Positions 28,926 through 35,662 of a DNA stretch of 64,000 nucleotides are shown here, piece after piece. A program made the translations under genes and the position numbers. Below the pieces are notes generated by a model. It was not told the DNA's origin and searched no databases. It saw nothing but the letters and a program-made list of their open reading frames with translations. Origin of the DNA: Aquabacterium sp. (lineage in GTDB: Bacteria > Pseudomonadota > Gammaproteobacteria > Burkholderiales > Burkholderiaceae_C); contig NZ_JAUSAR010000116.1 of assembly GCF_030652515.1 (NCBI RefSeq), forward strand, positions 114,832 to 178,831, given 5' to 3'. Positions within the stretch are counted from its first letter, which is position 1. Each line of letters starts with the position of its first letter.

Positions 28926-29340
28926 GCAGTCGTGCCGGTGCCCCAGAAAGCTCGGTGGTCGGCGAGCATCTGAACCCGGGCCGCAAGGCAAAAAGCCTTG
29001 CGGCCAAGGATGCTGAACCCCAAACGCAAGGCACTTCACCCTTGCACTTTGCCCATCTGAGGCCGAAACGCCGAGCTTTTAGCCTTGCGCGCAAGGGGCT
29101 GCATCCCCAACGGCGACTCTTTGAGCCTTGCTGCGCAAGCCTTTGAACCCCAAGTGCCGGGCGCCAGAGCCTTGGCTGCAAGAAGAAAAGGCTTGCGAGC
29201 AAAGCCCGCCCACCCGACGGCCCATGAAAAAAGCCTCGCGAACGGGGCTTAGGTGCCTTGCGAGCCGGGCTTCAAGCAGCTTGCACCGGGCTTTCCGTGG
29301 CGCGCGCCTTGCGCGTGAAGCGAACGGACAGGGTCAAAGC
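28926..29340. other. Intergenic stretch rich in CTTGCG/CGCAAG palindromes
   Basis: No believable gene was found in these 415 bases: reading frames on both strands have the skewed Arg/Ser/Cys content of non-coding GC-rich DNA. The stretch is built from repeated short palindromes such as GCCTTGCGCGCAAGG near 29082-29096, with further CTTGCG and GCAAGG copies near 29120-29145, 29190 and 29300. It looks like a small repetitive element or decayed DNA. Confidence 0.55.
28979..29005 (+). terminator. Hairpin after the ArsR-type gene
   Basis: GGCCGCAAGGC (28979-28989) pairs perfectly with GCCTTGCGGCC (28995-29005) around an AAAAA loop. There is no T tract. It lies about 50 bases after the regulator stop and may end its transcript or belong to the repeat-rich spacer. 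Confidence 0.5.
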
Positions 29341-29670
29341 TCATACCTTGATCTCCAAGGATGCGATCAGACCGCGTTCAAGCCGGAAGTCGTACCTGAG
29401 ATCGACCGGACTGCCGGGGAAGTTTCCTGCAACTCGGCTGGTGACGAGGTGGCGCCCGTCCTTCTGCTCTAGCGCGAACGGTTCACTCGTGTAGGTGTAC
29501 TTGCTTGATGCATCAACCTTCCACGCCCTGATGGCGTCATGGCCGACGTGGGAGCGGCCCTCATCTTTCACGACAGCTTGTGCCGTGAAGCATCGGACGA
29601 CGGCCTCTTGGTTCTGTTGGTCGGCCGCGAAGTAGGCGGCGATGGGTTCGGGGAGGATCAGGGCGGTCAT
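29341..29670 (-). CDS. SnoaL-like / NTF2-fold protein
   Basis: This 109-residue single-domain protein of the nuclear transport factor 2 fold contains LPEPIAAYFAADQQNQEAVVRCFTAQAVVKDEGRS and a C-terminal strand pattern LRYDFRLERGLIASLEIKV. Members bind small hydrophobic ligands or act as isomerases, but no specific substrate can be inferred. It is divergent from the LysR-type gene across about 100 bases and is a likely target of that regulator. Confidence 0.87.
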   Translation of the reverse strand: MTALILPEPIAAYFAADQQNQEAVVRCFTAQAVVKDEGRSHVGHDAIRAWKVDASSKYTYTSEPFALEQKDGRHLVTSRVAGNFPGSPVDLRYDFRLERGLIASLEIKV

Positions 29671-29770
29671 GGTGACTAACTCTGTGGTGATGAAGTCATC
29701 AGGATGCGACCGCTGGAGAATTTAGTGAATAGCCTAGAATTTGAATGATCTATGTAGAGTTGGATACAGA

Positions 29771-30700
29771 ATGCGCGGGTCCGAGTTTGCCAAACTGAAA
29801 GCCTTTGCTGCCGTGGTCGAGAGGGCAAGCTTTGCGCGCGCGGCCGAGCATTTGGGCCTTTCACCCTCGGCGCTGAGCCAGACCATCCGTCAGCTCGAAG
29901 CCCGGCTTGACGCCAAGTTGCTGAACCGCACCACGCGAAGCGTGGCACCAACGGCTGCCGGGGATCAGTTGTATGGCCGCATCGCTCCGTTGTTCCGCGA
30001 GATGGCAGACGCCGTTGCCGAGGTGAGTGCGGCTGCCGGCCAGACGAGCGGAATGTTGCGCATCAATACCCTGGGAATGGCTGCACGACAGATCATCGCG
30101 CCTCGGCTTGGCCGATTCCACCGTGCACATCCCGACGTGGCGCTGGACATCGTGGTTGACGACGGACTGAGCGACATTGTTGCGGGTCGCTTCGACGCCG
30201 GTATCCGCGTGGGCGGGCGGCTAGAGAAGGACATGATCGCCGTGCGCCTGACGCCGGACGTGAAAATGATCGTGGTGGCATCGCCCGACTACCTGTCGCA
30301 TCGCGGCACGCCGCGTTCACCTGCCGACCTGCACAGCCATGCCTGTATCAACTGGCGCCTTCAGGTTGATGGTCGATCCCATCGCTGGGCGTTCGAGAAG
30401 AAGGGCAAGCGGATCGAGATGGCAGTGGAAGGCCCATTGGTCACCAACAACTCGGACGTCGGCGTTGAAGCGGCACTGCAGGGACTGGGCATTGCCTACG
30501 CCTTTGACCGCGAGCGCGTCGATGAGCATCTTGCCCAAGGGCGGCTGGTGCAGGTTCTGACAGATTGGTCGATCACGCGGCCAGGGCTGTTCCTTTACTA
30601 CGCGAATCGGCGTCATTTGCAGCCAGCGCTGAGCGCTTTCATCGACTGCCTGTTGGATCGTGACTTGTCAGCCTCGGAGTCAGGTTACGCCCCGAGATGA
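29771..30700 (+). CDS. LysR-family transcriptional regulator
   Basis: This 309-residue regulator has an N-terminal winged helix (FAKLKAFAAVVERASFARAAEHLGLSPSALSQTIRQLEARLDAKLLNRTTRSVAPT) and a periplasmic-binding-like effector domain typical of the AaeR/CrgA-like subgroup (GRFDAGIRVGGRLEKDMIAVRLTP, SHACINWRL). The ATG at 29771 is chosen because it precedes the conserved helix directly. It probably regulates the divergent SnoaL-like gene; the effector is unknown. Confidence 0.93.
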   Translation: MRGSEFAKLKAFAAVVERASFARAAEHLGLSPSALSQTIRQLEARLDAKLLNRTTRSVAPTAAGDQLYGRIAPLFREMADAVAEVSAAAGQTSGMLRINTLGMAARQIIAPRLGRFHRAHPDVALDIVVDDGLSDIVAGRFDAGIRVGGRLEKDMIAVRLTPDVKMIVVASPDYLSHRGTPRSPADLHSHACINWRLQVDGRSHRWAFEKKGKRIEMAVEGPLVTNNSDVGVEAALQGLGIAYAFDRERVDEHLAQGRLVQVLTDWSITRPGLFLYYANRRHLQPALSAFIDCLLDRDLSASESGYAPR

Positions 30701-30955
30701 CTCCATATGCCGGCCATAGAGTGGGGTCATGCCCACTGCGCAAGTGGCACGAGGGATACCGTGACGTCCGCAAAGCAGCTCAAACAGGAAGTCATTCGGT
30801 TTCGAGTGATTGTCAGCAAGCGCTGTACAGCCGCCAGATGTTGTGGCCGCTCCAGGCTGTACTCTGTCATTGAGGTTGAGGAGCCGAGTGACCGCAAATT
30901 GTCGACTTCAGCCCGACTGGGTGGGGCACCGTACCTCGCTCCGCGTGGGCCCCCA

Positions 30956-31984
30956 TCAGGCTAAAGCCAAACGCCCCGCCAGGTCGCGCCCACTTAACCA
31001 GGCGCCTTCTACCTTGCCACCATTCAACCAGTCACCACACATGCCTAACCGCGAACCGGCATCCCACCAGCACCCCAGCGTTAAGGCCGGCTCCGTGTCG
31101 GCATAGCGCCATCGGTGCGCTGTGGCCTGAACCTGCGCGGGCTGCGGCCCACCTAGGTCCGCAAAGGCCTGCAGCAACACAGGCATCACCTCGTCCGCCT
31201 CGCACTCGATGTGCGCCTCGCTCCATTGCGGGCTGGCGTGCAGCAACCAGGTCTCGGGGCCGGTGCGGCCCGGCTTGCTGCTGTCGCGCGCCACCCAGCG
31301 CAAAGGGCCGGTGTTGACGAAGGCGCCATCGAAGTCCAAGGCAACCGGGGCCTCGCACCGCACCATCACCGCCCAGCTGCCCCGCATGCGTTCACTGGCG
31401 GCCACTGCCGCACCTTCAGGCGCCACCAGGCTCATCAGCGGCACGGCTTGGGGCGCGGGAACAGCCAGCAGCACCGCACCATAGCGTTCGGCGTGCGTGC
31501 CATGCTCGGTTGAAGTCAGCGCCCAGCCATCGGCCTGGCGTTCCAGCCGCTGCACCGTGGTCTGCCAGCGCGTCAGGGCAGCAACTCCAGGCCCGTCCAC
31601 CAACCGCTGCGCCAACCACCCGCAAGGCGAGGTCATGCGTGGCGTGCCCACAAAGCGCTCCAGCGGCGTGTCGGGCGTGGTCCAGTCCCGGCCATCAAAG
31701 CTGCGCAAGCGCGCATCCCATAAGGCGGCCACACCGGCTTGCTGCCAGCGCGCCACCTCGGCCCTGAAGGCCAGATCGCGTGCGGTGAAGTACTGCGCGC
31801 CGTGGTCGCACTGCCAGTGGCCCTGCGCGTCTTCGGCCTGCCGCGTGCTCATGCGGCCCGAGGGGCCTCGGCTTTTGTCGAACACGTGCACGGTGTGCCC
31901 GGCCTGGCGCAGCGCCTTGCCGCAAGACAGGCCAGCCATGCCGGCACCGATGATGGCGATGGGGGAAGACGTTGAATGGCTCAT
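30956..31984 (-). CDS. FAD-dependent oxidoreductase, renalase-like
   Basis: This 342-residue flavoprotein has a Rossmann start PIAIIGAGMAGLSCGKALRQAGHTVHVFDKSRGPSGRMSTR (dinucleotide motif at about residues 9-30), then HGAQYFTARD and the C-terminal FAD-contact motif GMCGDWLNGGKVEGAWLSGRDLAGRL. This is the NAD(P)/FAD-dependent amine-oxidase-like group that includes bacterial renalases. The substrate is unknown. It marks the last ordinary chromosomal gene before the lower-GC island. Confidence 0.88.
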   Translation of the reverse strand: MSHSTSSPIAIIGAGMAGLSCGKALRQAGHTVHVFDKSRGPSGRMSTRQAEDAQGHWQCDHGAQYFTARDLAFRAEVARWQQAGVAALWDARLRSFDGRDWTTPDTPLERFVGTPRMTSPCGWLAQRLVDGPGVAALTRWQTTVQRLERQADGWALTSTEHGTHAERYGAVLLAVPAPQAVPLMSLVAPEGAAVAASERMRGSWAVMVRCEAPVALDFDGAFVNTGPLRWVARDSSKPGRTGPETWLLHASPQWSEAHIECEADEVMPVLLQAFADLGGPQPAQVQATAHRWRYADTEPALTLGCWWDAGSRLGMCGDWLNGGKVEGAWLSGRDLAGRLALA

Positions 31985-32327
31985 GACGGGGGCTATCTGT
32001 GGACTACCTTAGCCGCTGTGGATCCTTTGGAGCGACAAGCCGCCATTCTGGGAGGCAAACCGATGGGCCGCAACCGCTGCAGAGTTGCCGTCTGCCGTGC
32101 AAGGTCAGCTATAGGCTGACCGCGGACGTTGGCGCTTTGCTTTGCCAGGGACCGCTGTCACCAGAAACAGTCGTTGCCGGCCTATATCGTTCGGATGTGG
32201 CTGCCAGCCTGCAGCAAGTGCGCCGCGAATAGCGGATCAACAGCACGGTTCGTGGGCTAACATATCGTTTGGCCGTGGCGGAGGGGAGGAGCGTCCGACT
32301 CATTGAGGCCTACATCTCGGAGGTTAG
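31985..32327. other. Non-coding left edge of the island
   Basis: No gene was found in these 343 bases. The stretch holds the left copy of the 35-base direct repeat (32070-32104), a short palindrome GTCAGCTATAGGCTGAC at 32103-32119, and, at the right end, a CGGAGG ribosome site for the caspase-like gene. The promoter of that gene was not identified. Confidence 0.6.
32070..32104 (+). repeat. 35-base imperfect direct repeat, left copy
   Basis: It matches 35251-35285 at 32 of 35 positions in the same orientation; both copies contain CGCTGCAGAG and end TGCAAGG. An additional CGCCATTC lies upstream of each copy at similar spacing (32041 and 35221). The pair encloses the caspase-like and hydrolase genes and could mark the ends of a mobile cassette. 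Confidence 0.8.
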
Positions 32328-34049
32328 ATGCGTACAGCACTAATAGCAATTGGCGTGGACAAAACGGCAAGCGCCTTTCCGAAGCTCAACGCGGCCGCGC
32401 TAGGTGCGCAGCAGATGGCCAATTGGGCGAGTCAGCGAAACATCCCGTTCACCTTGTTGACCGATCAGGGTGGCAACAAGGTACGGCACGCTGACGTCTA
32501 CGAAGCAGTAGACAAGTTCGTGAAGGATGGGGTCTACGACCAACTCATCCTCTACTTTTCTGGTCACGGTGTGCTGATGGCGCCTGACTGCGAGGCTTGG
32601 TTACTTTCGGGGGCGCCAGACAACCCGAACGAGGCCATCAACGTGGCTGGGTCGATTGCGAACGCGAGGACGTGTGGCATCGAACACATCGTTGTTTATT
32701 CGGATGCCTGCCGCTCCATTCCGACGCAATGGCGCAGCGCCATGCTGACACCGGGAACGGTGTTTCCAGTGCTGCAGCCGCGTGACCCATCACCTGAGGT
32801 CGATGCGTTCTATGCCACGCTGCCAGGGAATCCGGCGTTCGAAGTACCGCCGGATCAGGCATCAAAGGCGCATCGGGGTCTGCTCACCGATTGCCTTATC
32901 AAAGCCCTGGATGGGCAGATCGCTGACGTGATCGTCGATCAGAAAACTCATCGCGTGGTGCCAGCAAGACCTCTGAAGCTATACCTGACGAAGGCTATTC
33001 CGGCTGAGGCTGCCAAGGTTTCAATCAAGCTTTTGCAAAACCCGGACGCACGCGTTGAATCAGCGTTGCCGAAATACCTATCGGAGCTCGGGCGTAGACT
33101 TGGCGAGCCAGCGGCGCCCCCGTCCAAAAATTTGGCGGTTACCGATCTTCCACTAGGCTTGAAGCGGACCATCTACGAGATGCAGGAGCGGCTCTTAGCC
33201 CCTGGATGGCGGTCCCGAACAGTATCGCTGACTCAGATCGCGGACCCCGAGAACGTCGCAGCTTCAATAATTCGCATCCTTGACGCCAAGGGCCGGATAA
33301 GCTTCGAGACGAGAACCGGGTTTACGATTCGAGGAGCAGACGTCAAGAGCGCGCTGATCACTGGGACCACCTGCGATGTCTTCCTGGAAGACGGCACGGC
33401 ACAGGTGCGCGTCCATGAGAAGTACGAGGATATGAACCACGCCAGCCGCACTGCGTTCATTCGCTTCTCTGACGGGTCGGGCGTAGTGCTGGCGGTTCTG
33501 CCTGGATACGTCGGGACGGTGGTGGTTGAGGAGGACCAGGTCGTGACGGTCAACTACACCCCGGCTCGCGGTACGAAAAACTACTTTGAATACGAGCACG
33601 TCGCTGATCAACTGGAACAACGACGGGCCTTCGTCGCTGTGGCTGCACGCAACGGGACCTTCCGTCTGGATAGGGCGAAGCAAGCCGCAGACTATCTAAG
33701 GGTGCTCAAGAAGGTTGATCCGACGCTGGGCATCTATGCGGCCTACGCGTATGCTCAGGTCGGGAATCTTGCGGGTATCCGCTCAGTGTTTCGCTACATG
33801 AGTTACGAGCCTGAGCCTGTGCCGTTTGACGTCGCGATGCTCGCCCTTCAATACGACGAGCAACCTGACCTGAACTACACCCCCGGGTTGCCAATGCTGA
33901 CGCAGGGCTGGATGTCCCTCGGCCGTCTCGAACCTCTCATGCCCAAGCCTCTGAAAGCGGCTCGCCGGTACCTGAAACCATCGCTTTGGACGACCTTTAC
34001 CAAAGAAGGCATGAACATCCTCGAAGGTGAACTTACGGGAGGTGAGTGA
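32328..34049 (+). CDS. Caspase-like (peptidase C14 fold) protein
   Basis: This 573-residue protein begins with a caspase-like domain. Catalytic His80 lies in LILYFSGHGVL and Cys128 in HIVVYSDACRS, both after beta strands as in metacaspases and bacterial caspases. The middle (about 300-410) looks beta-rich, and the C-terminal part (about 440-560) looks helical, possibly TPR-like, for partner binding. CGGAGG precedes the ATG. The stop overlaps the start of an alpha/beta hydrolase, so the two form one cassette. An abortive-infection protease is a reasonable inference; the trigger is unknown. Confidence 0.88.
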   Translation: MRTALIAIGVDKTASAFPKLNAAALGAQQMANWASQRNIPFTLLTDQGGNKVRHADVYEAVDKFVKDGVYDQLILYFSGHGVLMAPDCEAWLLSGAPDNPNEAINVAGSIANARTCGIEHIVVYSDACRSIPTQWRSAMLTPGTVFPVLQPRDPSPEVDAFYATLPGNPAFEVPPDQASKAHRGLLTDCLIKALDGQIADVIVDQKTHRVVPARPLKLYLTKAIPAEAAKVSIKLLQNPDARVESALPKYLSELGRRLGEPAAPPSKNLAVTDLPLGLKRTIYEMQERLLAPGWRSRTVSLTQIADPENVAASIIRILDAKGRISFETRTGFTIRGADVKSALITGTTCDVFLEDGTAQVRVHEKYEDMNHASRTAFIRFSDGSGVVLAVLPGYVGTVVVEEDQVVTVNYTPARGTKNYFEYEHVADQLEQRRAFVAVAARNGTFRLDRAKQAADYLRVLKKVDPTLGIYAAYAYAQVGNLAGIRSVFRYMSYEPEPVPFDVAMLALQYDEQPDLNYTPGLPMLTQGWMSLGRLEPLMPKPLKAARRYLKPSLWTTFTKEGMNILEGELTGGE

Positions 34050-34918
34050 TGAGACTGGTCCTGGTTCACGGGCGCGATCAACAGGGCAAAGATCGAGCGG
34101 AGTTGAAGCGCGCATGGCTAGCGGCGCTGGATATTGGCCTGAGCAACGCCGAGCTGCCTGCACTGAAGACCATGGACGTCGAGTTTCCGTACTACGGAGA
34201 CGAACTGGAGCGGTTGGTCCAAGAAATTGATACTCCCCTTGTGAGCGACGTCCTAGCGAGGGGCGGGCTTACAGACGATCGCGCATCAGACTTCCGTGGC
34301 CGACTGCTTGAAGAGTTGGCCGCGTCTGCCGGCGTGACGCCCGCGCAAATCAATGCCAAGTACAGCGGAGCCGCGACCGAGAAAGGTCCGCTGAACTGGG
34401 AATGGGTGCAGGCCATCCTTCGTGCCTTGGACAACACGCCGATTGGCAGGTCGACCATCGACCGATTCACACGTGACGTGTATGTGTACCTGACCTATCC
34501 TGCCGTCCAGGCTGCGGTGAACAAGCTCGTGGAGAGCACGCTGACTGAAGAGCCGTGCGTTGTGGTCGCCCACTCCTTGGGCACCGTCGTCACGTACCGC
34601 TTGCTGCGAGACCCTGCATGCAGGGCCAAGGTGAAGCGGCTCATTACTTTGGGATCCCCGCTCGGCGTTAATGCAATCCGAGACCTTATCAAGCCGCCGG
34701 CCCTGGCCAATCCGGACGGGCTGACGGAATGGTTCAACGCTTACGACCCACGGGACGTCGTCGCATTGCGGCCACTGGATGAACAGACGTGGAAAATCCG
34801 TCCCCTGATCAAGAACAAGAGTGATGTCGACAACCATACGAAGAACCGACACGGGATCGGCGGCTATCTGGACGACGCGACCGTGGCACGTTGGATCTAC
34901 GAGGCCACTGCCGCCTGA
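34049..34918 (+). CDS. Alpha/beta hydrolase coupled to the caspase-like gene
   Basis: This 289-residue esterase or lipase-fold protein has the oxyanion start LVLVHGRDQQGKD, a nucleophile elbow CVVVAHSLGTVVTYRLL with Ser176, a likely acid at Asp233 or Asp236 (NAYDPRDVVAL) and His268 (NRHGIGGYL). It lacks a signal peptide. The ATG shares a base with the caspase-like stop (TGATG) behind a GGGAGG site, so translation is coupled. Possible roles are membrane-lipid attack or acting on a small signal (inference). Confidence 0.87.
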   Translation: MRLVLVHGRDQQGKDRAELKRAWLAALDIGLSNAELPALKTMDVEFPYYGDELERLVQEIDTPLVSDVLARGGLTDDRASDFRGRLLEELAASAGVTPAQINAKYSGAATEKGPLNWEWVQAILRALDNTPIGRSTIDRFTRDVYVYLTYPAVQAAVNKLVESTLTEEPCVVVAHSLGTVVTYRLLRDPACRAKVKRLITLGSPLGVNAIRDLIKPPALANPDGLTEWFNAYDPRDVVALRPLDEQTWKIRPLIKNKSDVDNHTKNRHGIGGYLDDATVARWIYEATAA

Positions 34919-35662
34919 CAGGCTTCACTGAACATCAACAGTATCGCGACAGCGTGAAACTCACAAAGTGGGGTGGCTGCGAAGTTGCTGCCGGTAGCAC
35001 CTAAAGGTTGAGGTAGGCTATCAAGGCGCTCAGGACGGGACAACGGCAGCTGTGTTGGGCTTCTAGCGCGTTCTGGCTCGAGTCCTTCCGGCTACCGGTT
35101 GCGCGCAGTGCCGGGAGGAGCTCGGCATGCGTCAGACCTCGGCCAGAAACCTCATCGCAGCAGGCTTGGGCTGCTCGGCAGAAGTCGGCACCACCTACGG
35201 CTGCTTAAAACACGGGTTGCCGCCATTCACAGAACACCTGACGACCGGCAGCAATCGCTGCAGAGCTGCCGTCTGCCATGCAAGGATGTTGCCGCCAGCG
35301 ATTATTTGACCACCCCTGCCAACTTTTGCTGACCATGAGGCTTCCTTCTGCAGCCCGCAGCAACCTTCAAGACGTCTGCTGTGTTGGCTGGTCACTGATT
35401 TCCGGTCAACCTGGTCAAACTGGCATCGGCATCAACAAACCGTGGACACCTTGAACAAGATTGCCGCCATCTTTGAACTCAAGGTCGGATTCACGCCAGC
35501 AACCACAAATCCGCGTTGATCAGCGCCGCATGCGGCCTGCAAGCAGCTACCAGCACCTCTATTCGGTAAATCTGGCGTATTTTTTGCTATGCACCAATTG
35601 ATCGAGTTTGGGCTGCCCGGCTCATTTTGTTGGGCGCGTCACCAATCAAGTCTGGGACGAAC
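34919..35662. other. Gene-poor spacer with a repeat copy and decayed coding traces
   Basis: No intact gene was seen in these 744 bases. It holds the right copy of the 35-base repeat (35251-35285). Near 35441-35518 a short frame reads VDTLNKIAAIFELKVG, which resembles the end of a helix-turn-helix antitoxin or regulator whose upstream part is out of frame; this is only a weak hint of a relic. An AT-rich TATTTTTTGCTAT stretch at 35578-35590 may belong to the promoter of the next gene. Confidence 0.5.
35251..35285 (+). repeat. 35-base imperfect direct repeat, right copy
   Basis: This is the second copy of the repeat at 32070-32104 in the same orientation, with three mismatches. The copies are 3.18 kb apart and frame the caspase-hydrolase pair with flanking non-coding DNA. 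No transposase lies between them. Confidence 0.8.

Noticed and set aside
28918..29202. Minus-strand frame of 94 codons
   Set aside because: Arg/Leu/Cys-rich composition, no ribosome site, and it lies in palindrome-rich DNA; it looks non-coding.
35441..35518. Helix-turn-helix regulator tail (VDTLNKIAAIFELKVG)
   Set aside because: Only a short out-of-frame hint with no start or complete domain; kept as a remark in the spacer entry rather than called a gene.
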